Positions 21,552 through 34,794 are shown, numbered from the stretch's first letter. The stretch: 64,000 nucleotides of DNA from Setomelanomma holmii (GCA_010015745.1 ML978156.1:124001-188000); one strand, 5' to 3'. The notes: a model not told the origin generated them from the sequence alone. Program-made: numbers and translations.

Positions 21552-24133
21552 TCAAAGATACTTCACCCCAACCCTCGGCCTCCCTACCCCCCTCGAACTC
21601 AAACAACAATGCCCCTCCCCCTCGTACATCGTCTCCTGCACAACTCCCCACCTCACCGCCCTCACATACGCCCCCCCATCATCCCTACTTGGATGACATG
21701 CCGCACTAATCACCAAACTACAACTCGCCGCAAACGGCACCCTAACCTTGATCTTCTTGCGCCCAATCAGCCCCACCGTGCCGACCAAGAGATAAAAGCA
21801 AATCGTCATGACCATCCAACTCGTTCCTGAGAAACCACATGCGGATTTCGATGCATCGCCGAGGACGAGATTACCGTCGCGATCGTACGTGTCGATACGC
21901 ACGAGGAAAACGCTCTGAGACAACAACCAATGCAACCCACCACTCGCAACAGTCAGCGGTAAACTCCACTTATACGGCAACTGCAAAAAATAGGTATCGC
22001 GCTGTTGTCCCACGGGTCTAGTAACGCGCAGCCCTTTACGTGATGTGGCTAGATTATTCCATTCCGCTGCGCCGGCCATGGCTGTGCATTCGCTATTTAT
22101 GGCGAGGTAGCAGAAGGACAGGACGAGTTGGCCTGCGTTGGCGATCCAGGCGTTGAGGAGGGTTTGTGGGGATGAGGGTGCGGCGACGCGGAAGGTGGTG
22201 TCGGATACGGTGCCCCAGGCTGTGCTAGCTCGGCTGGTGAAGGTTAGGGTTGTGAGAAAGAGGGCGAAGAGGATGCCGACTACGATGAAGCTGAAGGTGT
22301 TGCATTAGCTATTGCTTGGAGTCGTGGCTGTATGGACTTACATGAAGTACGATCCGACTTCTCTGTCTCGATTGAGTGCATTCGAGTAAGTGGTGTACTG
22401 CTTGGTCCATCTTTTGCCGGACTGAGTGACGAGTCTTGAGAGCTGGTCGTTGTGTCTCATTTTGTGTGGTGCATCTGCGACTTCCTCTACGATCTCTGGC
22501 TTTGACAAGATGCACATTCTTTCTGTTGTGGGATCTGGCAGTTCGAGAAATGAAGATGCGCCATCACCAAGCGTGACAATGTAATCCTTACGCTCCATGA
22601 AGACTACCCAAAGCATCGTCGCAAGCTTGACGGTGTTGCAGACGATGACAATGATAAGGAAGGTAAGACTGAGCTGTATCCGACTTGCCGTATTTAGCCT
22701 TTTCGCAAAAGCGTGCGAAACACGAGCGAACTTTGGTGGATTTTCGACCGTTGCGTTGTTTGATGTGTCATTGGAGCTTGGTTGAGCAACGAGCCAGTCC
22801 ATCCTGATCCAATCCCTCGACATCGAGTCGGTGGCAGAAATGTTCCTTAGGTTGGTCTGATTGATGAGACCAATATTGAGTTCCTGATCAAAAGTCCAGT
22901 TTACATTGCCCTGACTCCAGTTAAGAGAGATGGCTGTGTCAACATCGGGCCATCCGACTGGTTTGCCGGTCAATGTCTTTTTCTCGATTTCAGAATGGTA
23001 CTCGTCGATGGCAAGTACCAACCTTCCATAACTGACAAGCGAGGTGTCGTACAACCTCAGCCATCTGTTGCCTTCAATCTTGTCGTACGCGGCATTGTTT
23101 AGGTAGGTCGTATTGTACTCATTGCCATTGAGCTGGACTGCGTGCAGCTCGTATTCATTATTGGCACCAATATAGAAGACTGCCGAATTGTAGCTGGATT
23201 TGGTCAGTCCATGTGTCATGTAGGATTTTCCGTACTTACAAGAGATGTATGGGAATGGACGACAAGCCCATGAGGATGAACAAACACAACCGCTTCCTCG
23301 ATATTCGACTCAGATTCCTCACGCTCAGAACGCCAATATCAAGATGCTCGTGCCCCGCATGCGCTCTATCGATGTCCTTTCGGGTAGGCGAGCTCAACAC
23401 TTGCATAGTGTAGTTGCTCGCTGCCAGTAGCAATGTGCTTAATGCATTGATTAAGATGTGGAATGCACTGCTCCACCAAGACACTTCTTCAGCAACACCT
23501 GACATCGGTACTGCGAAACCGTTCTGGAAGCCTCTACCGCGCGTAGCACCAACAACGAGGATGGCAATATTGATTCCAAGGACGATGGAGGACATGCAAC
23601 ATCCTAGGAGAATGCCCATTCGCCAACCGTGGAAGTGAGTCCGTGCCATTGCACGAGTGGTCGCTTGATCAAGCCATTGGAAGGGCCAAACGATGTGGCG
23701 AATGATCGGCAGCGTCGAAAAGGCAACGAGGCTGCTAAGTAAAGAGTCGAGGCATCTCACGCCCCAGCTTTGTCGAGTGACAGTTGAGGTTGACGATGCG
23801 CTGGACGCTGTTGATGATCTCCTTGCTCGGGGCTCCAGCAGTTTCTGTGTGTCGGAATCATATTGCCTTGACTGTCTGTATAATTCATGAGACTTCTGTC
23901 GTGATTCGAAGCAGGGTTAGCACTTACGAAAACTCCCGTAACTCAGTCCAGTTTTCATCTCCTACGTAGGTAGTCCGTGTGCTCGTCAAGTCCAGGCTTA
24001 CCATAGGCGAGGGCGAATTATGTTCATTGCTGTCATCATAAGGACGATATGTTGAGGTCGATGGGATGAAGTGCAAGCCGGGGGTCGTTGGCTGCGCGTC
24101 GGAGTCAGCACCGTGTCGCGCTTGTGATGACAT
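21552..24133 (-). CDS. DUF6536 family multi-pass membrane protein
   Basis: Intact fungal-specific membrane protein. Exons (minus) 24133-23928, 23875-23240, 23193-22342 and 22290-21552; three GT-AG introns of 46-52 nt; 810 aa, closing in frame. After a disordered N-terminus of about 100 residues comes the DUF6536 domain: a GWRMGILLGC start, LLAASNYTMQVLSSPTR, HLDIGVLSVRNL and LSSIPIHL. A variable extracytoplasmic part with N-glycosylation sequons follows. The C-terminal half has further helices and the conserved YFLQLPYKWSLPL, LHWLLSQSVFLV, SLVISAACHP and GHC motifs. Every family landmark is present and the splice phases restore each junction. Function of the family is unknown. It converges with the preceding membrane-protein gene (126 bp between stops). 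Confidence 0.88.
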
Positions 24134-24945
24134 GGTGCTTCGCGTCTAACTTCGTAGACGACTTCCGTCAGCCAAGCATGCAACTCGAATCCTTCGTGGT
24201 AGACGCGCTCTCCTACACCGCGTGGTGGTAGCGTCGACTGGGCCACTTCCAAGTTCAGGACTTCTTCCCCAGCACGGTACATTGACGATAATTCTTATGC
24301 TGTATGGCCAGATTGAAGAGAGCGCCGCAGACGTCAGTGAACCGAAGGCGCCAGTCATGCAGCGAGATCAGAGAGGCGCGAGGTAAGCAAATGTTACGCA
24401 GTGTTTCGTGACTTCGGATGTTGGGGGGTGAGAAACACGATATGCAGGTGCTTTTCTTGTGCACCAACGAAATCTACAGCTGAGCTACGTCTCCACATCA
24501 AAAACCACTGAGATGGGGCAGAAGTGCTTTCCTAAAACGTGAAATGGGTGGCCTGAAAAGCTTACGTCGAGGCTCTGCGGCGGCAATAATAGCAACTGCA
24601 CGTCCCAAAATCTGACAGACTTACATTATGCCGCTGGGCCTGCCGATCATTGGGTGCAATTAACGCGTGCATCTTGTTGTGTGCCACAGCAAAAGTAGCA
24701 AAATATAAAACTTTGTTTCGATTTCACATTTTCTTTCTTTCTAAATATCACCATAATACATATGAGAAGGAGATAAGTTCTAAAAAAGCGCACCTCGAAC
24801 GTTTCCATACCAAGAAGAGAACATTCGAGGATCTGCGCCACCCACACTCCGCGCTGTGCAGCCTTTTTACCCTACTGAGAAACGACGAAGATGCACTATA
24901 ACCCAACGTTGTGCCCGTCCTAGGCATTGCGAAAAATAAGCTCGT
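24134..24945. other. Intergenic, DUF6536 promoter and PMT4 3' flank
   Basis: No gene recognised. Part of it (about 24690-24760) is AT-rich. Short open frames lack homology. Confidence 0.5.
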
Positions 24946-27402
24946 CTATTTTGCGAAGTGCAAATCGTAGCCGAGCCACTTCCTTGCCTGTACCTGTGGC
25001 ACAGTGAGGCCTGGCTTGCCATACGTGAGCGGCGCGAAGAAAAGGAAGCCCCAAAGGACCGCAAGGAGGATGACTCCAGTAGCGATCCAGCTACCGAGCT
25101 GGCTAGTGGTAGCCACGCGTTCACGGACAGGTCGTGATCGAGTCCGGCGATGGCCCTTCACAGCAGGCGACTCGGGATCGATGGGCTCAATGCAGAAGAT
25201 GAACTCCACGAGCGCGCCAGTGACGAGACAAGACGCAAGATGAGCGGGCAGATAGTGATGCAAGAAGAGCTGACGTCCCATAATGTAGAAGGGAATGTAG
25301 TGAGCTGCCCAGGTGAGGAAGAAGAAGCCAGTCGAGTTGTAAAGGCGGGATCGAGTGCCTGGGAAACATGTGAGTCTGCGTTCAACATATTCGAGGAGGA
25401 TTTTCAACTTACGGTCATCAAGGGCATCCATGCCACGGCGAAGCGCCAGCTGATCGGCACCAATGATGCCGGCGAAGACAGCGAGCAGGGACGATGCCAG
25501 CCACCATCCGATAGGGTTTCCCAAGAAATAAATCTGCTCACGAGTATCGTTGTGTGTCCAGAAAGACACACCACGAAGTAGGAATGGCCAGGAGATGGGT
25601 TGAGAAGCATATGGATGAGAGCTGGTCAAGGCGTTGTTGTGGTAGAACATGGCACGTTGGAGCTCGACCCATTTTCTCAGGAAGCTCAAAGATTTGACCT
25701 GCTTGACTTCCTTCTTGTTGCGAGGGTCCTCAGCGGGCAAGGAAGGGATGTCATCAACGTACCAGACGTTGCTTGACTGTTGGATGTTCTTGTTGCCATT
25801 GATCTCAGCCTGCTTGTATGCCCAGTCGGGTAGAGGCGAGGTGTGAGTCCACATGGCAACCTTGGTAGGTATATGAACCAGCCTGAAGTGACTAGACATA
25901 GTCTTGAAGTCGCCCTTGCCTTTCTCGACCTTGATCTCGAACAAAGTGTCGTTGTAACGATCTCCGTTGGCCTCCTCCAGATTGACCGTGGTAAACTCTT
26001 GGTTGGTAGGGAAATATGGAGATGCGACATCATGGGTAAGAAGGACTGTGTCGGTGATCAAGTGGCGGAGACGGACCACATCGCCAATGTGAACACGCTG
26101 ATCAACCTGGCTCGACAGAGGCTTGGAAGGCAGAATCTGCCAGTGGTTGTTGGTGTCATTGTGCGGGTATCCAGTGACTTGCTGGCCCTGAGAAGAAACG
26201 CGACCATCGTCGTAGCGCAGTGGGTAGCGGTCTGGATGGCTGTGAAGATAGACCTTTGTCTCTTTGTGGCGCATGCTGATGGAATCGAAGTAGTTGATAG
26301 GGACGGACTGGAGAGTCATCTGGTTGTCGCTCAAGGTTTCCTGGAATTCTGGCGTCATGAAGTCATCGCCAGGTCCTGATTTGGTGAGGATTGAGAAATG
26401 GACCTGGAACCAGAAGAGGTAGAGGAAGAAGGGGACGATGATGAGTGCGATGACGCGGGCAGCGAAATGCTTGCCGAACTCGGGGAGTGACAAAGCACCC
26501 TGACGACGCTTGGCGTCCATGAGATCCCACAGGTCGATGGCGACCGGGACACCAACAGAGAAGAACGTAAAGACACCGACGTACTTGATGGAAATGACGC
26601 AGCTCAGGTTGACACCGGTCAAGAGCAGCCATTTCCACCATTTGCGACCGAATGGGTCGTGTCGTAGCTTGTAGAAGCGAATGTATGAAAGCACCGAGAG
26701 CGCCATGAAGAAGATGAGCGAAGCGTCGAGGAGGATCAAGCGTGTCTGGCCAATCTGTGCATTGTCGAACAGCATCAGGCCGGCCGCAGTCACGCAAGCC
26801 GGCAGAGAGTAACCAGACTCCCACATGATGAGGAAGACGACGGGGACGGTGAGCGCGCCCAACGAGGCGGGCATGGCGCGGTATGCGACATAGGGGACCT
26901 TGTTCGTGATGTAAGAGTCGCCAATGTTCTCGAAGAGAAAGTCGCCCTTATATCCAACGAGCCAGCCGGCGAAAGCGAAGAGAAGTTTTCCGAAGGGAGG
27001 GTGGACATCGAAGAAGTAGGTGCGTTGCAGGTAGTATGAAGCGAACTGTGCATGGTGTCAGCGTTCGAATTCAGCAAGGTCTGACGTCGACGTTCGGTGC
27101 CGTTGCTAGCAGATCATCTTGTAGGTACATACCTTGCCAAAGTGCACTTCATCAAAGACCACCTGGTCGGGATGCCTGATGCCCCAGAACCGCGTTATGA
27201 AGGCGAGGACTGTGATGACCGAGATGGCCACCTTGTAGTCCCATTCGGAGCCCTGTTGCTGTGGCTTGTATGGCTTTACTCGCTCAAAGGCGGTGGCAGC
27301 CTTCTCTGAGACCTTTTCTGAAAGTGCCTCGACATTTGGTGTCGTCGGTCGCTTCTTGTCTTTGGTGGTGCGCTGCCTCACCTGGCCGCCGGGTGATGAC
27401 AT
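24946..27402 (-). CDS. PMT4: Protein O-mannosyltransferase, Pmt4 type
   Basis: ER enzyme that transfers mannose from dolichyl-phosphate-mannose to Ser/Thr of secretory proteins. Exons (minus) 27402-27133, 27045-25413 and 25358-24946; introns 27132-27046 and 25412-25359; 771 aa, normal for Pmt4. The first luminal loop has the catalytic Asp-Glu in VVFDEVHFGK, continuing after splicing into FASYYLQRTYFFDVHPP. Further on are the PMT core helices, three MIR-type repeats (about residues 330-520) and the C-terminal helices with GRQLFLHHYLPAH. FWFQVHF and SGPGDDFM followed by FQETL point to the Pmt4 subfamily rather than Pmt1/Pmt2. The second intron is 54 nt, a multiple of three without a stop, so retention would add 18 residues. 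Pmt4 proteins act as homodimers on membrane-anchored substrates. Confidence 0.92.
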
Positions 27403-27900
27403 TGTGGATGGTAACTTGAAGCTGCCTGCGGTTTGTTCATTAGTTGTTGCTGCCAAGTCGCGATTGGGGAACTGGAGAAGACTCACCTCACCCCAAGAAA
27501 ACACAAAGTCGATGGAGGAGAGGGGAAAGGAAGCTGCAAGGACAGCTGGGTTTGAAGATCTGGCACCAACAGCTCCGCGCGCACCGGCCCCTTTTCGTAG
27601 TTATTGGACCCTGACCTCGCTCGCTTACCAGTAGCGAACCAGGATCTTCTACACACGCGCAGTGACGCATTCCCATTCAGTCACCTCGACTCACGTTCCA
27701 TGTGCAGCGAGATTGGGAGAATATTCTCAAACATACTCACCAGTCTATGTAACGTACCTGCTCGATTGATGTCGTGTGTATGATTTCTGCTTGGCAAAAT
27801 TCTATATGGGGGACTCTGCAATGAAGTCAAGCAAGGGGTACCGTATCATGTACACTAGTCTCTACGCGTATCTGCACGCGTTATAATCTTCATTTCGCCG
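27403..27900. other. Intergenic, PMT4 promoter and YEA4 3' flank
   Basis: No gene seen. It carries the PMT4 leader (with a possible GT-AG leader intron before the ATG) and the 3' end of the transporter gene, both on the minus strand. Confidence 0.5.
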
Positions 27901-29094
27901 CTACTGTCCCTTCTTTGACTGTCGTGCCTCTAACTTCTTCTTCTGGGGAATTCGGTACGACGTCTCCCAGCCATAGAGCGCGCCTGCACCAAAAACCATC
28001 GCAGCACCGGCCTTCATCATACCACCCATTTGGTTCCCAAAGAGCCATATGCTCAGCAGGAAGCTGACCAGTTTGCGAATGTTCAAGACTATCGTAACAG
28101 TAACCGCGGAAGTGTTAGCGCTCAGAATATTGACACCCGTGATACATAGCAGCTGCGTAACAGCATTGGCGGTGAGAAAGATGACGTGCTGGGACGTCAA
28201 TGCAAGCGCCTTGTTGAGCGACGGCGGAAGCTGCGTAGCGATGCTGAGGGGGACTGAGAACGGCTCGGAAGCCTGGAGGCGAGTGAACTGCTGGTACAGG
28301 ATCGGTGCAAAGCCGGTGAACATTGGAATGGAGAGAAGATGCGAATAGAAGAGGTTTGCCTGCCAGTCCTTGCCGTGCTCACGATAGATATCTTCGACAT
28401 ATGCTCCCATCCAGGCAGAGAGTAGCTGTGCAACTAGAAGGATGAGGAGACCTGCTTCGAAGGATCCACTGGTCACGTCGATGCTTGAGCTTTTTGCGAT
28501 TTTGCCCTGCTATTGTCAGCGTGTATGCTGTGCAGGACCACTTTCATCTTACCTTTGACTGTGCATCTGCCCAAGCTGACACCATGACACCCAGTGTAAG
28601 TGCCGCGACAGAGAACACCTGCAGGTGCGTGTATCTCTTACCGCGCATCCACCCAGCTGCCATCGTGGTTACACTACCAAAGCTCCTAAGGATGATATGC
28701 ACTGGAACCGAGATGTCGAAAGCGAACGCCCAATTGTTCAACATATTGACTGTGAAGAACAGTGTCGCGCTGATGACCCATTTTCGAAACGGCACTGGCG
28801 ATGATCTGACAAAATAGCGACCAGTCGGATCGAACTGATAGTGCAGTGTCGAGAGGCATGTGAACACGAACTGAAATAGCGTGATGAGCAAACCACTGTC
28901 GGGCTCTTTCCTGTGATAAGATTAGGGGCTGCCTTTGTGTTTTGATCTGAGGCGCGTACTTGACGATAGCTTCCAAGCAATATACCTTCGGACTCTTTAG
29001 TATGTTACGACGAGCTCGTTGGGTGTCTCACATTTGCGCAGCAGCCGCCAAAGATGAGCGAAAAGCTGCTGATGATGGGGGCGAGTGCAGCCAT
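27901..29094 (-). CDS. YEA4: UDP-N-acetylglucosamine transporter, Yea4/SLC35B type
   Basis: Nucleotide-sugar transporter of the ER/Golgi membrane. It feeds UDP-GlcNAc to lumenal reactions such as chitin and glycan synthesis. Exons (minus) 29094-29032, 28985-28960, 28910-28553 and 28509-27901; introns of 43-49 nt; 351 aa. The tiny 26-nt second exon is supported because it restores the conserved sequence after GGCCAN (VYCLEAIVKKEPDSG). Later landmarks are a FDPTGRYFVRSSPVP-like loop, NMLNNWAFAFDISVPVHIILRS, and AVTVTIVLNIRKLVSFLLS in the last third. Ten helices are expected. The Lys-rich C-terminus (KKKLEARQSKKGQ) suggests ER retrieval. It lies upstream of PMT4 on the same strand; both act in secretory-pathway glycosylation, though adjacency may be chance. 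Confidence 0.9.
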
Positions 29095-29869
29095 TGTGTG
29101 CTAGACGAGCCAGAAAAGTATGGCACGACGATGTAAATACTTTTTGAATGTGCAGAAGTTGTTAAGCTGGGAAATATCAGTTTTGCATCAAAAGACAATT
29201 GTTCGTTGTGATGGTATGAATCTCAAGTATTGTTGTGATGACGTATGGGAGAGATGCTGCTAATCGCAGAGACGTGGAGTGGAAGCCATACTCAATTAGG
29301 AAGTTGTCCGTGATGCTTATGGCATTATCATTGTGTACCAAAATGGAAAACTGGAGAGCGAAGGCCCTGAAGCCGGTGACGTGGAGACTTTGGGCCTCAC
29401 GGACGCTAGCGTGTGTTAACCGAATCGCGCATAGGGCTGACCGGGGTTGGTTATGATCTCCAAGACCCTGCACAAGGGACTTCCTGTAGGGGTCACACTT
29501 CAAAGACGCCATGCTCAAGATGATGGGTCGAAAAAGAGATGTGCGACAGCACTTCTTCGCCACAGATGCACGGGGACTACCAGTCTTCAGTATGATTTCT
29601 TTTGTTATTCTCTGCACCACTTCAGAGTCACTATGATGGTGGTCAATCTACACTACTATGCTTTCCTTCCTCGGGCAATGCACTTTGCGACATCGCTCGA
29701 CATCCGTCATCTCAGCCTGTTGAGCCATCCTGTTCTACTACCTAGCGAAGCCCGGAGGGCTGATGCCGAAGCTTAGAAGAAATAAGGAGGAATGAATCGC
29801 CAAGAACACACGTGTAAATGCTTCTATTTGCAAATGGTTCGGCCGAATGCACTTGTGCTGAGTGGTATC
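29095..29869. other. Intergenic, YEA4 promoter and PP2A-B 3' flank
   Basis: No gene recognised on either strand. Confidence 0.5.
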
Positions 29870-31655
29870 TCACAATGCAGAGAAAACGAAGAGCTGGAAA
29901 AACGTTAGCTGTGGCGCAAGTGATACACAGCGCGGAAGGACTTACGTTGTTTGTCGCCGCAATCGCGATGCTGTCCTCGAATGGATGCCAGCTCATGTGC
30001 AGAATCTTCTTGTTGAAGTCAATCTGATCCGCGTCCGTCTCCTTTCGCATTCGCTGCCCTTGCCCAACGGCGCCAGCCGCTGGACTTCCGGCCCTTGATC
30101 CACCCTTCTTACTGGTGCTGCCAGTCGGGCTGGTCGAAGAATTCATGGGAGTTGGGATTCCAACCTTCTTAGCCTTGAAAGCCGACTTGTCTGCCTGTAG
30201 TACGACCTCAGTATCCTTCTCTGGGTCTGATGGGTAGATCATGAAGTTGTTGTTGTAGCTGCCGGTCATGACATTCTTTGCATCGCCGGAGAATACAACC
30301 TCGAACTTGTCGAAAATGCTGTCGTTCTCGTAAGTGTCACAGAGCCTAGGTCTGAGGTGTTCGTGGATTGGTATAGTCTTGACAGGTGTCCGCTCCATGT
30401 TCACGTCCCAGATCTTGACGGTTAAGTAGTCGCGTGAGAGGATGTAACGCCCGTCATGTGAGAACCGCACATCAGAGATGGATGAGATAATCTCAGAAAA
30501 GAAGGACCGAGAGGACGGATCTTCTTCCTGTTCAAATTCTGTAACATGATGGATAAGCAGATTGCTACAGGCAAAGCTATAGATGACTTACGTTTGGCGT
30601 GCTGATCACACAAGGCGCTCTCTCGCATGTCCGCCAGTTTAATGGTGCCTTTCGAGCTGGCGTACATAAACCAATTGCAGCTTATGGGGTGAAACTCGGC
30701 TGCAGTGATGACCTCTGTCAGCTCTTCCATATTGGCGGGCTTGATATCGACGATGTTGAAGCTCTGATCCTGAATGTTGAGGTTCCAGAGGTTGATCCGG
30801 AGATCATCACTGCTGATGAATGTCTCGCCATCGCTGTTTACTGATATACTATTGATGTGATAGGCGTGTGCGTTGGCGTATGTCTTTCGTGGTACGGCGG
30901 CGACAACCGTGTCGTGGTGTGTGAGTCGAGGGAGCTTGAGATCAGTGGCTGTGCGGAAATGGGCATTTGGATTCCTGACGGGACCACCTCCACCAGCAAC
31001 CCCTCCGCCGGGTGTCAGCTCGTGTGAGAGATTGTTTTCCGCCACCACCTTCAACGACTTTTCAAACACCTTCCAAAGCTTGATTGTCTTATCGTTTGTA
31101 GAGAGAAGGTAGTGTGAGGCATTCTGGCGACGGCACCACTTGATCTTGTTGATCTTCTCCTCAATCTCGAGCGATTTCAGGTAGTCGAATTCTGGTTCGT
31201 GCGATTGGAACTCGGTGTGGAACTTGTACTCGCAGGTTTTTTTCTAGCAGAAGTCAATCATTGTGCCCTCAAGCAGACCATGGTCTACATACTGTCTCGT
31301 TTCTCTCGAACAGTACCACGCGACCGCCTTTGTCACCCGTCGCAAGGTAGTTGCCTGTCTGATCGAACTCAACCGTGGAGATGATATCGGCTGGTGTGGC
31401 AGTCAGCAAAGACGTCTTTGAGTGCTCGTGGCTTGTTAAGTCTGCGGCAGGAAGCAGCGACGAACCTTCTGTTATATCCTCGACATCGCCTTTGTCGCCA
31501 AAACACCTGTCCAAATCAGCAACTGTGGAGGGGCAACAACCTGTATCAAGTTATAGCTGGCGGTGAAGCTAGCTAGCTTGATGCACTGCACAGGGACAAG
31601 AGCAAACGTACTGCGTAAACTTCCACGTTGTGGGGTTGCTTTCTGCTTCGACCAT
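29870..31655 (-). CDS. CDC55: Protein phosphatase 2A regulatory subunit B (B55/Cdc55)
   Basis: WD40 substrate-targeting subunit of PP2A, acting in mitosis, morphogenesis and signalling. Exons (minus) 31655-31612, 31506-31293, 31243-30592, 30538-29946 and 29893-29870; introns 49-105 nt; 508 aa. The last exon is 24 nt and gives the invariant end LFVFSAL. Landmarks: FGDKGDVEDITEG, GNYLATGDKGGRVVLFERNE, FQSHEPEFDYLKSLEIEEKI-type block, INLWNL, ADMRESALCD, SHDGRYILSRDYLTVKIWD, FSGDAKNVMTGSYNN. A Ser/Gly-rich insertion of about 60 residues before the final blade (about 430-470) is typical of filamentous fungi. The start MVEAESNP matches the family. It shares a divergent upstream region with RPL3. 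Confidence 0.95.
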
Positions 31656-32203
31656 GATTTCAGATGCTCAACAATAGACTGCCGCGGGCACCGAGTAAAA
31701 CGAGCTAGGACGTCTTGCGATCCTAGTCGGGCAGAGGTATAGACACTTGGTGTGGTAGCTCTCAAGCTGTTGCAGGGCGGGGGTCCGATGGCGCCGCCGA
31801 CGTCGAGGGTTGGCAGCAGGTAAATGCTGGGAGGATGATGTAGTGGCAGCGGTGTGGGGGTTGAACGGGAACGCAGCAGGAGCGGTGGACGGAGGGAGCG
31901 GCGAAGTAGTCAGTGGAGCGACTCGACTCGGCGGCGGGGTGACGAAGCGGGCGATAGTGAATCGCAGCAGCGCAGGTACAAGACAAAGCGTGTAGGCGTT
32001 TTGGAGTGTACTTCAACTCGCCCGGGCTCTGTGCAGGTGGGGTGCGCCAAGAACGGAAGAGGAAAGCGCGACCAGCGACCCAAAATGACGCTAGTACGGG
32101 TTTCCACTAGCGCACACTCGCACAAGCGAAATTCGTCGTCTACCTACGCGAACAAATTGACCTTCGACAACTTCGATACTAACCACAGCACATCGAACTC
32201 GCC
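31656..32203. promoter_or_regulatory. Divergent promoter region of PP2A-B and RPL3
   Basis: 548 bp between the two start codons, transcribed in both directions. GC-rich (about 31790-32050). No specific element is assigned. Confidence 0.4.
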
Positions 32204-33538
32204 ATGTCTCACAGGAAGTTCGAGGCACCCCGCCACGGTTCACTGGCATTCTTGCCGCGAAAGCGCGCTGCCCGTCACCGGGGTAAGGTCAAGAGGTAAA
32301 TTTCATGCCACCAAAAGTTCGACAACAACGGCGAGCTCACACCAATCACCAGCTTCCCCAAGGATGACCCCAAGAAGCCCGTCCACCTCACGGCTGCCAT
32401 GGGCTACAAGGCCGGTATGACCACCATCGTCCGCGACCTTGACCGACCGGGTGCGAAGTTGCACAAGAAGGAGATTGTTGAGGCCGTCACCGTTATCGAG
32501 ACTCCTCCGGTACGCACCATCCTGGACTGCAATTGAGGACAGGACTAACGCAGCACAGATGATCGCTGTCGGTCTTGTTGGCTACATCGAGACTCCCCGT
32601 GGTCTGCGCTCGCTCACCACCGTCTGGGCCGAGCACTTGAGCGACGAGGTCAAGCGCCGATTCTACCGCAACTGGTACAAGAGCAAGAAGAAGGCATTTA
32701 CCAAGTACGCCAAGAAGCACTCCGAGAGCAGCGGTCAGTCAATCACCCGTGAGCTCGAGCGCATCAAGAAGTACTGCACCGTCGTCCGCGTCCTCGCCCA
32801 CACTCAGATCTCCAAGACCCCACTCAAGCAAAAGAAGGCCCATCTTATGGAGATCCAGATCAACGGTGGCAGCGTCGCCGACAAGGTCTCATACGGCCAC
32901 GGTCTCTTCGAGAAGCCCATCGACATCAGCTCCGTCTTCGAGGACAACGAGATGATCGACGTCATTGCCGTCACCAAGGGTCACGGATACAACGGTGTCA
33001 CCTCCCGTTGGGGCACCAAGAAGCTTCCTCGCAAGACCCACAAGGGTCTCCGCAAAGTCGCCTGTATCGGTGCCTGGCATCCAGCCCACGTCCAGTGGAC
33101 TGTTGCCCGTGCCGGTCAGATGGGTTACCACCACCGTACCTCCGTCAACCACAAGATCTACCGCATTGGTAAGGGTGACGATGAGGGCAACGCATCGACC
33201 GAGTTCGATGTCTCCAAGAAGACCATCACCCCGTAAGTCAATCCCAGCAGTCCGCTACTGACACGTGACTAACACATATTAGCATGGGTGGCTTCGTCCG
33301 CTACGGTGAGGTCAAGAACGACTTTGTTCTCCTCAAGGGCAACTGCCCTGGTGTCAAGAAGCGCGTCATGACTCTGCGCAAGTCCATGTTCACACACACC
33401 AGCAGGAGGGCGCTGGAGAAGGTCGAGCTCAAGTGGATCGACACCTCGTCCAAGTTCGGACACGGTGCCTACCAAACCCCAGCGGAGAAGAGGCAGTACG
33501 AGGGTGTGATGAAGAAGGACCTCCAGACCACTTCTTAA
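32204..33538 (+). CDS. RPL3: 60S ribosomal protein L3 (uL3)
   Basis: Core large-subunit protein at the peptidyl-transferase centre. Exons 32204-32295, 32353-32509, 32559-33232 and 33283-33538; introns of 49-57 nt; 392 aa (yeast 387). The first exon encodes MSHRKFEAPRHGSLAFLPRK, and splicing joins KVKS to FPKDDPKKPVHLTA. The W-finger region around GAWHPAHVQWTVARAGQMGYHHRT includes the His that is methylated in yeast L3. The C-terminus GVMKKDLQTTS is typical. All splice phases agree. Divergent from the PP2A-B gene. Confidence 0.97.
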
Positions 33539-34794
33539 GAAGATGGTGGTGGCGGCTATGGAGTTTTCACTTTCTTCAAAGGTCCTCAGGCGAATGGAAT
33601 AGGTTTGCATGGGCACCGGTCATGACCAGCGACTGAAGAAAAATTCAACGATTCCCAAATTCATCTTATGTCTCTTACTTTTGTTGCTCGTGACGCTGCC
33701 GCTGACTGTATAACGGGCCTTACTTGCGGTGCAAGTACGCAGGCTCGCCTGCTGGCCGAAAGTGCACAGAGTGTTGTCACAATCGCAAAGGGAGTGCTCT
33801 CACACTCGTTCGATACCGACGACAGATGCTGCAGGAGTTGGTTGTCGACAACTCAAACGAGACGAATACTTTCTGTACAACGTGTGCATATATCGTGTGT
33901 ATCGTCAGACTCCTCCAGTAGCAATATTATGTCAACGAACCTTCGTTGCGCATTCACACGCTCTACTGCATTTGCAAATACTCTATATAGATCGTGAGCA
34001 ATTATATGCTGCAGCATCCAGAATTGATGAGATTTCTATACAGACTTGCAGCGAAATTATCCATATACCCCAACTTGAATCACATCAATAGTGTGCATGT
34101 AACATGACTCGATACAGCATATAGCAAGAGAATTCTACCAAGTGCGCTGAGATCTACTACAAGAGGTATTTCCACAGCAAATGACCAGTACCTGAGCTCA
34201 GATAAACCAGGCATAATCAATCGGAGAAGCTTGCGGCGACAGATGACTGGCAGTTGTTTTGGTCTGCCATGTGATGAAGTAGTCGGGATCTATGACGACG
34301 ACGATCCTTTCGAACATCTCAAACACCAGCGGCAAAAGAATGTCGGAGCAACGGCCTTCATAAATGAGTCAATGATACATTCTACTAGTCTGCCCAGTCA
34401 AAGCAGATGAACGAGGGTATTCGACTTTTGTGAGCATTAATGCATCGGGGATGTTGGTCGGATTGGTGGCATGTGCTTGATCTCAGACCGCACACTGAAC
34501 GTATCGTGATCCTGCAACATCGTTCAAGCAATCAAATCATGATCGTTAAGTGAGGCTCAAAATGTATACATAGAAGAGATCTAGATACCAGCATGTACAG
34601 AGGCAAAACGCAGTCGGTCCAAGAAGAAAAGCCGGAATGAAAGTGCTCGATCCGGCTACACTTCGTGGCAACCGAGGCCCAATTAGCGCACTCGAAAAGC
34701 CGTTAGTCAACTTCATCATCGACCTTCGACTGTGGGAACACTCCAAGTACCTCACACCCGCCGCCTGCCTCTCCACTCTTTGGCTACAGCAATC
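33539..34794. other. Intergenic, RPL3 3' flank and SDH1 promoter
   Basis: 1.26 kb, moderately AT-rich in the middle. No coding frame, RNA gene or repeat that I can support. Confidence 0.5.
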
